Position numbers and translations under genes: made by a program. A DNA stretch of 64,000 bases from Strigamia acuminata (lineage: Eukaryota; Arthropoda; Chilopoda; Geophilomorpha; Linotaeniidae), in assembly GCA_949358305.1 (NCBI GenBank), contig OX442315.1, forward strand, positions 3,906,001-3,970,000, in the 5' to 3' direction. Shown piece after piece: positions 20,404 to 31,383 of this stretch. Below the pieces are notes generated by a model. The model was not told the origin of the DNA and did not search any database. It worked only from the letters and a program-made list of their open reading frames with translations. Within the stretch, counting starts at the first letter, position 1; each line of letters opens with the position of its first letter.

Positions 20404-20685
20404 GTACGACCCATGTAGCCGCTCATAGTGGCTGCAACAGGCACATCGCCATATTACTGAGCGTCACAGTGGTGAATGGTGAGAGAAGCAGAGCCAGCAC
20501 CTTCGCGCCTTCACTCGGGTCTCTCAACTCGACTCTACGTCTGTCCTCTCTGCTCCCTCGGCTTCATCTCCCTCACCACACCACTCGTCTCCCCCCTCCC
20601 CCGAAGGAGGATGACCTAAGGGCCACTGGGCGGTGTGTGGAGTGACGCAGGTCACAGTGGGTGGCCAAGCGGTCACAAAACATGA
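20404..20685. repeat. Dispersed repeat of about 280 bp (copy 1 of 2)
   Basis: Begins CGACCCATGTAGCCGCTCA and ends near GTGGCCAAGCGGTCA. A second copy lies at 25624-25930. Shared blocks include ACTGAGCGTCACAGTGGTGA and GGCGGTGTGTGGAGTGACG. No terminal repeats or ORF found; it may be a SINE-like or MITE-like family. Confidence 0.6.
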
Positions 20686-21322
20686 ATTGAACAGAGATAC
20701 CAAACATTAATCACGCAAGCCTCATGGACTTACTGTACTAACTTGTAAGGAAAGTACAGAGAACGGTGCTTTTGGTAGAATTGGCCGATTAGTTATTTTA
20801 GTATACGGTAGGTTCTTGACAGGCTGGGGTTTCAAGTGATGGATTATCTCTATTATAATCATTTTGGAAATAAAATTTTGCAGAAAAAAAGAAAAGCTTG
20901 TCAATTGTTTTTCTTTCCCGCCTTATTGAAAGAGAGGCGACAAAGCAATCCATCAAAAATAATCAGCACGGTTCATCAAAAAAGGACAGTTCTCCAATAC
21001 ACTGAAAATGATAGAAATAAAAAATTGATGTGTACTGACAATGTCAATAAAAAGGTGCAAATAAAGTAGGAAAAATTGAAAACATACAAAAATACACACT
21101 ACTTCAAGCAATAATTTTGTCTCTCCTGCCTATAATTTAAACATCAAATTTGTTTCCAACTTAAACAAAACAACAATTGCATTTTAATATTTAATTTGAT
21201 TTGTAGAAGTCTCCATTAGTGCCAGCAAAAGTTTTTTTTAAGGCAAAACCAAGAACAAAAAATGCATTTTCACATACAGACTAGCAAACCCGCAGTGCAC
21301 AAATAGTTGTCCAACAACTAGC

Positions 21323-24300
21323 ATGCATCGAAAAAGGAAAGAACGAGCAATTCGTAAGATTGCTAAAACTTATGTGAAACAGGAATTACAAGAATCGACA
21401 TTTTCATCCGTCGAAACTACGAAAAACAAAAAATGTCCATCCATATATCACATATGCCGGCTAACTTTTGGCATAATTACACTTTCTTTATGTGTATTCC
21501 AGTGCTGGCAACAATTTGTCATTTACAGACAAAAGCCTATCAAAGTCGATGCTGCTATTTCTGAAGAATCCGTGGGTGACTTTCCAGCAATACATCTAAC
21601 TACGCTGTACACATACGAAACCATGAAAGATTATTACGAAAACTTAGACTTAAACTTAGACTATAAAGGTAAAGTACAAAGTATAAGCCTAGTTTTCTTA
21701 TTGTTCTTCAACTTTGACAAAGTTAAAATCTAAAAAATTGTAGAATGCTATCACGGTGTGACATTCCGCTTGGACAATGTCACAGATTTGAATCAAGTGA
21801 TGAAAAAGAGAAACGTTACAACAATGATTCAAAATATAACCTTTTCAAGAGTAAGTACAAACTATAGTCATTTGCTTTTTGTGAGACATACATTTAAAGT
21901 AGAGTAATGTTGCGTTTCAGGGAACAAAAGTTTACGTCAACAAATTTAATACAACTGAAATTCCAACAATTTTCTCACCATACACAAGAATTGAAAATGG
22001 TAAAACGTTTAGTTGTAGGTAACATTAGTTATAATCAGTGAATAACTTTTTTTTCCCAGTGAAACCCATTCAACTTGGACCAGAGAGCCGAGTTAAAATT
22101 TGGATTCAAACCAAAATGTCCAATGAACCTTACCATGTTCTCATGGTAGCTAAACAACTTCTTTTTTCAATTTGAATATACTTGAATTAATGTAATGACA
22201 TGGTCTACCGCAGACTGTTCTAACAGCAAACATGCAGCATCTTGTTCCACTCATATTTCCACCATTTCAATTGGGTCATATATTCAAATCTAATGCAATC
22301 CAATTTTCATTTAAACGGGTAAGAAACCTATACCTACTTATACTGCACCATAAAGCTTCAAACTGCAGCCCGTTTATTGTTCATTGTTTAATGGTCGGTG
22401 ACTGAGTGTAACAGGTCAATCTTTGCATAGAAGCACTTGGCGACAGAAGGGCTTCGACTACTAACCATATCGTGAATAAATAAGTGCTCAATTCCCCATT
22501 ACATAAAAAAACAGTTAAGGTTAGGTTTCTGTGGTACAGAAAGTGACAATCGGTCTTGACAATTTGTGGCCGGTTGTAATTCGGGTACGGGAATGCCCAA
22601 ACAGCGCCGGACGCTCGACACGTGAAGATAGAAGACACACAAGAGACTGTATTAATGGTTTATGGCTTTAATTCATTGTCTAGGGGTCAGAATCTTATGT
22701 CTCTCCCATTGCTATGCTGCATTGCTGCAGCATACCTGCGACCACACGCGGCACAACATGTGGTTAGTGTTAACCGGTTGGGCAGCGTGGTACCGCAGAT
22801 GTTCATACGGCCCATGGTGATCGCACACGATACTGGGACTGGCCTACCGGCAGAGATGTGCATTGGCGTAAAAACCGTACCCGTTACCCGCCCATTACCC
22901 GTCTCCAAAAAAATTCTTTACCCGTACCCGGGAAAACCCACACCCTACCCTACCCGTACACGTACCCGTACCCGAACGCGATCACATGTGTTTACTGATC
23001 ATGGTGCGAACATTGTACAATGTATATACTCTACACACGAGCAACGTGCATCGTACATATTTAATTTACGACGTTAGCACCACGTCATGGTGCTAATGTC
23101 GTAAATTAAATATGTACAACACAACGTGTTGAACACGTACCCGAAGCGTACCCGGGAGACCCTATCATATCGTGAATAAATACGGGTACGGGTACGGGTA
23201 CGGGTACGGGTACCCAATGCACATCTCTGCCTACCGGCCAAGTCCCTAAGCGTCACCATGGTGAACATGAGTGGGGAACAGCCAGATGTTGATCAGAGCC
23301 GTTCCTACAGAACTCTGGCCACAAACAGGATGTTAGGCCTTTTATAGTCCACTCTTGCACCATGGGTATGAGAGTACCTCTTCTCATTGGTTGTCGCATT
23401 AGTTACCGGAAGTGATGTCATCCGGGTCACTACTCCGCAACCATCAACGCCACCTGGCGGGTGGGGTTGGGCTGGGCCATGTGGGAATGGTGTTGCAGTG
23501 GCCGGTCATTGGTCACACATTCACCAAATCTTTTTCTGTTGCATAGAGCTGTGAGTACCACAAAAGGTCTGGTGTGACAGACTAGCATATGTTCTGCTAC
23601 CAGGTGATTCTGATAGGTTGACAGAAGGTCAAGTCTATACACACAGAAAAGTCTGTGGGCATACACTTCTGTTAGCAGATGATCTTAGGAATACTAAGCT
23701 TTAGATTCTAAGGCCCATTAGGAGTCAGTCAACTACACTCCTCCTTGCACACTACGGTATGATGTTGATGCATTGGTGAAACGACGTAAACCCAGCTTCA
23801 GCCCCTCCCTTCTGTCTCATCATCTGAAGACCCCACATCCTAAACTCAACTCAACTCCACACTTGAACTATATTCTTCTGTCTTTTCTGTTCAACACAGT
23901 ACACATTTTTAAACCGAAAATTATCACCATGTGTCGACATTACCAAAATGGAGCAATGTCAAAATCAGTGTTATCTAGACAAGCTTCTTTTATTAAACCT
24001 CACTTGCCAGTAAGTTGCACACAAATCTAATTCGAAAAAGGCAATACAAAATAATGTTTTTCAGATTTCCTTTCCTGCCTAAAACTCAAAACAATTACTG
24101 TATTGCAAACCAACAAACCTGCGATTACTTAGCAAAAATGACCAATGTAACTAAGACGATCAATCCGCACGGAGATTGCCATTGCCCAGCGGAATGCAAA
24201 AAAACCGTGGTTACATCGAAATACTATCTGACCGGCATATCTGAAGAACATAAGTATTTAGAGGTCTACTCGTTCAGCAATTGGATTCTCAGTTTGACCG

Positions 24301-26313
24301 AATACTTTTTCTACGACTTCATTTCTCTCATGTGTGACATTGGCGGTTGTCTCTCATTTTATGCGGGACTATCTTGTCTGTCAATTGTCGACATAATTAT
24401 TCAAAGCATTCGAAAACAAAACAAACGCTTGCGGTTCCATTTCAAGAAAAAAAGCTCACTCGAAATTAGAGTGATTAACACGGTTCAGAAAGTAATGATT
24501 CAACAAGCGAAAAACAGGATGCAAATGGATTTTACTGTCAAGTTCAAGAACATATTTATCCTGATTATGTGCATCCTTTCTTCTTACTTGATTTGTCTAC
24601 AAATCATCGCATTCGCTGCTTATTCTACATACGAAACTATCGAACTTGCGCAGGAAGAATACGTCGATGTGCCACCAATTGTGGTGTGCAGCGATTCTGA
24701 AGCAATATCTGAGGGAAAAAAATTACAGAAATTAAAGAAACAGCTGAATGATACATGTGCTGACGATATCGATATTTTGGATTTACTCGATCAACCTTCA
24801 GAATATGCAGGCAACGCTGAATTTCTATGGGAAGAATCAGGGGACATGGACAACTTCGACATCGGTGAAGTAAGGAATTTGAATTAGTTTAATACGGTAA
24901 CAAATACACAAAATCAGAATAGAGCAGTACTGTAAGTGGTAATTTGTCCAATATGCTGTGACTGGATGCTTGTGACTGGATATGGTCTTACCCGCGAAGT
25001 ATGGGGATTTACTACACGGGAGGGACGCATATCTCACGTAAGAACGAGACATGGACTCAGATTGTTGGGTTTTGGCCCTTAATCATTGTCTAGGGGTTGG
25101 GTTACCTATCTTACTGTGTGGCTGTGCTGTTAGGCACGCTAAACCAGAGATGAACAATGGCGTAAAAGCTCTACCCGTTACCCGCCCGTTACCCGTCCCC
25201 CATTAAATTTTCTTACCCGTACCCTACCCGTACCCGTACCCGTACACACCCTACCCTACCCGTACCCATAAAAGGAAAAGAAAAAAATAAATTTTTAAGT
25301 TTAAATCTCGTTTTTGGTTAATTTTAGGCCTAAATACATGTAATTTAAGCGTAATAAATATGTGTAATTTTAAATAATCACCTATTTGGTTGAATACAAT
25401 GCTAAACAAAGGTTGTGTAATACGACTAAAAAAACGTACCCGAGACGCACTCGTTAGCCGTACTCGTTACCCGCCCGTACCCGTAGGGTAACGGGCGGGT
25501 AACGGGAACGGGTAAGCAATGTTCATCTCTGCGCTACACCAGCAACCGACCCGCCACACACAGGATAGTAGCCCCATGGGTGACGTGGTCGGTCACGTCG
25601 GAGAAACACTGCCATACTTACCCGCACGACCCATGTAGCCGCTCATTGACGCTGCAACAGGCTTCTCATCCTGCTACTGAGCGTCACAGTGGTGAGTGGC
25701 GAGAGGAGCAGAGTCAGCAGTTGTCTTTGCTGGTGCTCGGACCGTGCCAGCTCTCCCTTGGCACGTTCTCACTCTCAGCTGTCAGCAACGTCTCTCTCTC
25801 TCTCGCCACACCACTCAGCTCACCTCCTCCCCTGCTAGGCCGGTCCACTCCTCCAAGAGGGGGACGGCTTGGGGCCACTAGGCGGTGTGTGGAGTGACGT
25901 AGGCCACTAGGGTGGCCAAACGATCAGAAACTACATGCCAACAGTACACATTTCAATTTCTTTTTGTTCAGATTTTGTTAGTAGTCAGTTTGTGCTCATT
26001 AGTAACGTATTATTACTGTGAATTCTTATTGATTTTTCTTCCCTTCATCTTAAGAGTGCAGCAGAATCATTTCAACGCGAGTATTCAAGTATTCATCAAG
26101 TGTACGGCACTAGGACTTATATATCCACAGTATTTGGAAACTGCATGCTGTTCAAATCAGGTTCTTTTATTTTTATTGTTATTATTTTGCTGTAGTGAAA
26201 TAAAGTTGAATTGAAATTTTTCAGCTGCTTATAAATATACTCCAAGGGACAGTGCAGTCTACCTACCTTACTATGCTATTGCTGCTAAATTAAGATGTAA
26301 TCCTTACTCTAAA
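21323..26313 (+). CDS. DEG/ENaC channel copy 2, exons 1-9
   Basis: Exons: 21323-21668, 21744-21850, 21921-21999, 22060-22145, 22214-22318, 23900-24009, 24065-24869, 26055-26160, 26225-26313; completed by 41228-41337 and 41415-41769. The sum is 2298 nt, 765 aa, in frame, one codon longer than copy 1 (in exon 1). Same two-domain architecture: FPAI box, CHCPAEC and GLS in domain 1; VPPIVVC and GNCMLF in domain 2. Exon 7 differs from copy 1 at roughly 20 of 268 residues, mostly in the first ectodomain and the cytosolic linker. The gene is intact, but intron 9 is about 14.9 kb because it holds a foldback element carrying the complete LTR element A. Whether that intron is spliced efficiently is unknown. 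Confidence 0.88.
22851..23229. mobile_element. hAT-like MITE 1 with 8-bp TSD, rich in ACCCGT hexamers
   Basis: The terminal inverted repeat CAGAGATGTGCATTGG (22851-22866) is complemented by CCAATGCACATCTCTG (23214-23229). Flanking TSD CCTACCGG at 22843-22850 and 23230-23237. TIRs starting CAG and 8-bp TSDs are hallmarks of the hAT superfamily. Subterminal regions consist of tandem ACCCGT hexamers (sense on the left, antisense on the right). The centre is a palindrome (about 23057-23115). No transposase. Located in intron 5 of channel copy 2. Confidence 0.85.
25145..25531. mobile_element. hAT-like MITE 2, same family, 8-bp TSD with one mismatch
   Basis: The terminal repeat CAGAGATGAACAATGG (25145-25160) has its inverse (...GCAATGTTCATCTCTG) ending at 25531. 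Flanks CGCTAAAC (25137-25144) and CGCTACAC (25532-25539) form an 8-bp TSD with one mismatch. Subterminal ACCCGT/CCCGTT hexamer arrays as in MITE 1, with an AT-rich unrelated centre. Located in intron 7 of channel copy 2. Confidence 0.8.
25624..25930. repeat. Dispersed repeat of about 300 bp (copy 2 of 2)
   Basis: Same family as 20404-20685, beginning CGCACGACCCATGTAGCCGC and ending near GTGGCCAAACGATCAG. Located in intron 7 of channel copy 2, just before exon 8. No ORF. Confidence 0.6.
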
Positions 26314-26821
26314 GTAAGCAGCGTTTAATATAGTTAATAATTATAATGAATTTAGCACAGGCATATTGTTACTAAAAACAGAGGCAAATTCTTTAAATTT
26401 GCCCAAAATTTTACTGAATTTATTGAAATTTGTCCTGAATATTCAAGTTTTGTTGAAACTAACTCACAAGGGGAGAGCACCAATAAGCTATCACAGATTG
26501 TTGTAATATTAAACAAGAAGGATTGTTATATCATGCTGAATGAGACCCTAAAATAATTTCATTCCATGAACAGCCAACAATGCAAACAATGAGCTGAAAG
26601 TTGGCACTATTTTGTCTGTGTATACATCAAATCTGAGCAATCAGGCCTAGTGTATGAATACTGTAAACAACAGTTGCTAGGTAAAAAATAGTTCCAAGAT
26701 CCAAGTTCAATTTTATCATTTGAGATTCAATGATGTCATTTCCTCTTTTGATATCACATGACATATGACATCAGAACTTTGTTCAACAACATGACTGTCT
26801 TCATGAAGACAATAATAGTTT

Positions 26822-26890
26822 GTAGTGGTGGTTCAGTGGTTAAGGCAATGGACCAGGAATCTTTCCACACAGGTTCAAATCCTGTTGGGT
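26822..26890 (+). other. tRNA-like sequence with A and B boxes in foldback left arm
   Basis: A box TGGTTCAGTGG (26829-26839) and B box GGTTCAAATCC (26872-26882), 32 bases apart, as in tRNA genes. The B box sits in a good 5-bp T-stem (ACAGG/CCTGT), but the acceptor and anticodon stems pair poorly, so this is not a functional tRNA. More likely a tRNA-derived pol III promoter or a captured SINE. Confidence 0.6.
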
Positions 26891-27069
26891 GTGAATATAT
26901 TTACATTTATTTTTTGTTAAATTTTAGCAGTTATTTTAATGTTTGTAATTTTATATTTGTTTCCAGAAAATTTTAATTTGGTTAATTTTAATTTTTTAAC
27001 AAATATAAAATTACAAACATTAAAATAACTGCTAAAATTTAACAAAAAATAAATGTAAAAATTTTCACA

Positions 27070-27137
27070 CCCAACAGGATTTGAACCTGTGTGGAAAGAT
27101 TCCTGGTCCATTGCCTTAACCACTGAACCACCACTAC
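27070..27137 (-). other. tRNA-like sequence in foldback right arm (inverted copy)
   Basis: Mirror image of 26822-26890: B box at 27087-27077 and A box at 27130-27120 on the minus strand. The two pol III-like promoters point toward each other across the loop. Confidence 0.6.
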
Positions 27138-27184
27138 AAACTATTATTGTCTTCATGAAGACAGTCATGTTGTTGAACGAAGTT

Positions 27185-28204
27185 TGTTGTGACCCGACTG
27201 GACCGGGGTCAACGAAGAGTTTCTCTCGTGACCTCGTTTCGGGTGTAAGGGGAGCCGCAAGCGCGTCTCCCTTCCCTCAGTGCATTGACATCTAGTCAAT
27301 GGACAGGCGTCTGCCCTGAGGGAGTGGGGATGGCTCGTCCACCCCACCATTGGGTGATTCCGGTCACCTGTCAACCCCGCTTTGTGCAAAGGAATGTGCC
27401 TTGCACTGAGCGGGCAGAACCAACACAACCATCAAACGAGAAACACACGTAAACCCGTCGTCCTACAAGATCAGGCCCAAGTAAAATATACTGGGATTGA
27501 CCAAGGACAAAGGACAATTTACCGTGAGTACGTTTGGTCAGTGTCAAACTCCGCAGAGTAACCTGCGAGATAAGATTACCACACTATTTTAGCACACCAG
27601 CTAGAAATAGTAAAAACCACTCCAGTTTAGCGAGTTGTGCAGACAAACGGTCGCACAAGCCTAAACTGCAGTTAAACCACGACGAGCGTTCCCGCCGCTG
27701 TGTGATCGCCGGGAGCCAGAAGAGTCCGCCGCTGTGTGATCGCCGGACACCACACAAAAACCTAGACAACAGACCGAAGTAAGCCTTTTAACTAAGCATT
27801 CACTCGCGCCCGACCAGCGTGAGCCCGAAGGACCAGCCAGAGACGAGCCGAGGACGCCATATTGCCACGCCGGCCCAAGACGACACCACGTTGCCACAAC
27901 GAGGACGCCATCTTGGACACGACCGAGACAACAGACGACCTCGCCGATTCCAGCCAGCTTTCATCATACCTTTACCTTTCCATTTCCCTTCACCCATTCC
28001 GATTTACCTTTTACCTACCTTTTATATATATATATATATAAGATATATCTGTACATTGTCCCACAGAATAAATCTATATTATATTTTACCTTTTATATCT
28101 GTGTAATCATTTCTTTGGGTAAACCGCTTGAGCAAAGCGGTAGTGAGTTAGTCGAATTAAGTAATCAACCCACGAGTTAGCGACGGTTAGAGTTGAGCGC
28201 GACA
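27185..28204 (+). repeat. Element A 5' LTR (1020 bp)
   Basis: TG...CA ends. Contains a GACGCCATCTTG (YY1-like) motif at 27904-27915, a TA-repeat TATA region (about 28020-28042) and AATAAA (about 28068) shortly after it, consistent with U3/R boundaries near 28050-28080. Short ORFs inside recur exactly 12485 bases downstream in the 3' LTR. Confidence 0.95.
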
Positions 28205-28206
28205 CG

Positions 28207-28224
28207 TGGGGGCCTGTCCGGGAT
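28207..28224 (+). other. Element A primer binding site, tRNA-Pro-like
   Basis: TGGGGGCCTGTCCGGGAT starts 2 bases after the 5' LTR. It matches a standard tRNA-Pro PBS (TGGGGGCTCGTCCGGG type) at all but two adjacent positions. Element B has the same site with one further change at the same spacing. Confidence 0.7.
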
Positions 28225-28276
28225 CAAGTCGAATAACTGATTCTAACCTGTGATTACATCATACCCAAAGCAAGAA

Positions 28277-31200
28277 ATGGCAGATAATACCCGAGTAACA
28301 GATTCCGACTCCGACGCAAACAAGAGAGCCGGCAGTCGTAAAGGCGCCGACTATCACTTGCGATCTGGAGGTCCCTTACCCAAAGCCTCAGCGCACGAAG
28401 CGAGGCAAAAACGGCGTAAGCCTAAACCCGATCGTAGAAGCGCATCCGAGGCATCGCACCCGTCTCGCACCGAGACGAGGCAGCGATTGGACGAGACAGA
28501 GCGGGGTGAAGAGCAATCTCACTCCAAACTGCCGCGTTCTAACCGTGACGGCGAGACGAGCGGAAACGAGGTTTTATCCCGTAACCAATCGCCTCGTCTA
28601 ACGCACGACACCGAGGTGGGCAGTCCGAAAGCAGCGTCTCCGATACAAAAGACGGCCTCAAATACGACCGCTAATTCGGCACTAAACACGCCAATTACGC
28701 AAAGCCGCCCAGCTTCGGTCAGGTCCGAAGGACACAAGTCCAACTCATCCTCTGTCAAGCGTGTTTCGAGCCAGCCTTACAGCGTCTCGGGCACCTTGAT
28801 TGATGCGATGCAATTGGCACAGGCGGAAGGAGTGAGATACACCCTTCCGACGGGGAAAATTACCGTGTACGAAACGTTACAGATCGTACGTGCAGCTTTA
28901 AAAGCGCACAGTGTATCCCCACAAATCACCATTGTTGAAGGTGCACACGCTCAACAATTGGTTGATTCCGCTCAATTTGAAGCGGATGCAGAGAACGAGG
29001 CTCGTCAAGCCATTCGCGAGAGACGGAGGAAGCTGGCGGAAAGAGAAGCGCAAGCTCTCGAGTACGGCAGAACCCAGCCCAATCCGACTACTCCCGAGGA
29101 GGTAGAAATAGTTGACCGAGCCCTGAGAGCACATCGATATGCTTTCCACTCGCAACAAGAAGCAGAGCGAGCATTTATGGCCAGATTGCGACGAGATGAC
29201 CCGAAATCCGTCCGCAAACCAGAGGTCAGTTCATCCGAGCTGTCCGACGAGAGCCTAGAGGGAGACCCAAAGCGCACGCCGAAGGCCAAACCCAAACCCC
29301 AGCCGGAGAGAGCAACACCAGCTACTCCGCGCAAGAGAGATGCGTCGGCCAGAGAACAACAAACTCGGCCCCGCATGCAAGCTCTCGATTCAGCCACAAA
29401 TAATGCGATAACGCGATTAATCAACGCTAATAATGCTAGGCGAAATGAAGAGCAAGCTCTCACAAGCCAACAGCATGATAATCCACAAGGGACTGAGTGG
29501 CAACAACCAGTGCCCATCCTTAAAGACGACGAGTCGTCAAGGAGACAATCGCATGATCGCACCTCTTCGCGAGAAGAAGGCAAACGCGATGAAAGACCGA
29601 AATATTTTCACTACGGAAATAGTGATTCGTCGTCAGATGGACTGGAGTCAAATGCACCCAGTCATCACGATTCGGAGAGAGGTTCCGGAGAAAGACGAAG
29701 GGAAAGAGAACGCGATGAACGCAGAGAAAGGGAACGTGACGACCGTCGTAGGGGCCGGAAAGAGTCAAACTCTTCACGGCGCAACCCGCCACGCCGCTCA
29801 CCGTCTCCCGACCCCAGCTCCGACCCCTCATCCAACGACGACAGACGAAAGGAAAAATCAAGTAATCGCCGGAAGAGATCCAACTCTCCGCGCGATAGAG
29901 AGAAACGACGTCGATCGGAAAATAGCGACCACCGACGGGAGGAGTTTCAGGACCTTCCCCGACAAAGCGCGTTTACCGATTCGACGGGTCGGCAGTATAC
30001 GATGGGAGAGCTTGGAAGAGCCCTACTCGGCTCGTTAAAAGCCGAGGGAATTGATCTGAGCAAACGAAACGATCGTAATCGTAGCACTGGTGACCGCGTA
30101 AAGAAAAAATACGCTGTCTCCCGACGTGACACCATGAGTGTTACCGGGAATATTAGGTGGCAATTTTATATTCAGAACCGTTTCGACGGGTCATGGAAAG
30201 CGGGAGATCGCTTCCTTGACGAAGTAATTCGAATTAAGACTGCCACTAAAGCCACCGTAGGAGACATGCTCACCCACGGTATTGTCGAGCTAATGACAGG
30301 CTCGGCACGTGAGTGGTACCAAGGATTGAAAGGCGTCAATTGGGACGACTTTTTAATGAGATTCGACCTGCGCTACGGCGAGACACCCGAAGAGGTGAGC
30401 CGAAAGATGCGAGGTCTTCGCCAGATGCCTGGTGAAACCATAATGGATTACGACATTCGCGCCAGATTGTTGTTCGAAAAGGCCCCGATGGAATTTCACG
30501 CCACGGGATTCAACCTTTTCTTTCTCGGCGGTTTGTCGGAATACTCGCAAAGGGTGCTACTTGAAGAAAGGGCACCGACAGGAGGCAGCTACGAGGAGAT
30601 GAGCGCCTTCCTGTTTGAGAACACGATAGATATCGAGAAAAGATATTATTCCGCTTTACCAGAAGCGGAGAAAGCAGCAACCGCTAAACGTCTCAAGTTG
30701 AGTGCGGAAAGATATGGGGCGACAGATAAAATTATGCGCCCTACTGAATATCTTAGCGGTATAATGGAGCTGGCAGAAGCTAGCGTTGGTTTACAAATAA
30801 AAAATAAACTGACATCCACGCTGCCTTCCAACCCTTTGGCCGCCCCTAAAAAGGCACCGACAGCGTCAGCCATGCAAGCGACACTGGAGGAGGTCAAGGA
30901 GGGGGAGGAAGCCGGACAAGATGCCGGAAAATCAGACAAAAAAGAAGAAAAAGACGATTATTCGACGGACGAAGAAATACGAAGCTATCGCGATACCTTA
31001 TCAACGGGTTGCGATGAGGAAGGACCGCTAGTACATCTCATCCATCGAGATAGAGCGGTAGAAGAATTTCGCGCCAGGTTAAAACCAAATGCCGGTCGAA
31101 TTCCGAAGTATTTTCGAAAAAATTACACGCCACCGTCGAAAGCAGACCCTGAAAAGAAAAAATCGACTGAAGCCCCAAGAGACAAATCAAATATTCGTTG

Positions 31201-31360
31201 TTTCAAGTGTAACCAACCGGGTCACTATTCCAATGAGTGCCCAAGAACAGCGAAAGAAGACGCTAAATTTGACGCAATAATGAAGCAGATGGCAGAGATT
31301 AAACTCGCCATGGCAAAAAACGAGTCAAAAAACGAGTCAGCGCAGGCGGCGAAGAAATAA
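28277..31360 (+). CDS. gag: Element A Gag (about 1027 aa)
   Basis: Structural protein of the retrotransposon particle. The start chosen is the ATG at 28277 (MADNTR); the frame is open from 28250. Long charged N-terminal part with Ser/Arg/Asp-Glu repeats (about residues 440-590). Then a Retrotrans_gag-type capsid region (FDGSW, then WY...W..F and a YGET segment, about residues 620-760) and a CCHC zinc knuckle CFKCNQPGHYSNEC near residue 980. Larger than most Ty3/gypsy Gags, mainly because of the charged N-terminus. Ends 23 bases before the pol ATG. Confidence 0.9.
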   Translation: MADNTRVTDSDSDANKRAGSRKGADYHLRSGGPLPKASAHEARQKRRKPKPDRRSASEASHPSRTETRQRLDETERGEEQSHSKLPRSNRDGETSGNEVLSRNQSPRLTHDTEVGSPKAASPIQKTASNTTANSALNTPITQSRPASVRSEGHKSNSSSVKRVSSQPYSVSGTLIDAMQLAQAEGVRYTLPTGKITVYETLQIVRAALKAHSVSPQITIVEGAHAQQLVDSAQFEADAENEARQAIRERRRKLAEREAQALEYGRTQPNPTTPEEVEIVDRALRAHRYAFHSQQEAERAFMARLRRDDPKSVRKPEVSSSELSDESLEGDPKRTPKAKPKPQPERATPATPRKRDASAREQQTRPRMQALDSATNNAITRLINANNARRNEEQALTSQQHDNPQGTEWQQPVPILKDDESSRRQSHDRTSSREEGKRDERPKYFHYGNSDSSSDGLESNAPSHHDSERGSGERRRERERDERRERERDDRRRGRKESNSSRRNPPRRSPSPDPSSDPSSNDDRRKEKSSNRRKRSNSPRDREKRRRSENSDHRREEFQDLPRQSAFTDSTGRQYTMGELGRALLGSLKAEGIDLSKRNDRNRSTGDRVKKKYAVSRRDTMSVTGNIRWQFYIQNRFDGSWKAGDRFLDEVIRIKTATKATVGDMLTHGIVELMTGSAREWYQGLKGVNWDDFLMRFDLRYGETPEEVSRKMRGLRQMPGETIMDYDIRARLLFEKAPMEFHATGFNLFFLGGLSEYSQRVLLEERAPTGGSYEEMSAFLFENTIDIEKRYYSALPEAEKAATAKRLKLSAERYGATDKIMRPTEYLSGIMELAEASVGLQIKNKLTSTLPSNPLAAPKKAPTASAMQATLEEVKEGEEAGQDAGKSDKKEEKDDYSTDEEIRSYRDTLSTGCDEEGPLVHLIHRDRAVEEFRARLKPNAGRIPKYFRKNYTPPSKADPEKKKSTEAPRDKSNIRCFKCNQPGHYSNECPRTAKEDAKFDAIMKQMAEIKLAMAKNESKNESAQAAKK

Positions 31361-31383
31361 TTTCTCGACCGTCTGCGCCATTC

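Larger units (their letters stand above)
26467..27184. mobile_element. Foldback element with tRNA-like arms, left part (interrupted by element A)
   Basis: Starts CAAGGGGAGAGCACC after TSD TCA (26464-26466). The left arm, 26467-26961, is an inverted complement of 26998-27184 plus the continuation at 40694-41001, with a 36-base loop (26962-26997). Each arm is about 495 bp. Total length without element A is about 1026 bp. The empty site is visible in the paralogous introns (AAACTAACTCA... at about 18006, and CTCAGTTATGCCACTAAAC at 12350), supporting a 3-bp TSD. No coding capacity. Confidence 0.85.

Noticed and set aside
22890-23215. Interstitial telomeric repeat
   Set aside because: The hexamer is ACCCGT, not TTAGGG/TTAGG, and it is bounded by hAT-like termini with a TSD, so it belongs to a transposon.
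26822-26890. Functional tRNA gene
   Set aside because: A and B boxes and the T-stem are good, but the acceptor and anticodon stems do not pair properly, and an inverted copy exists in the other arm.
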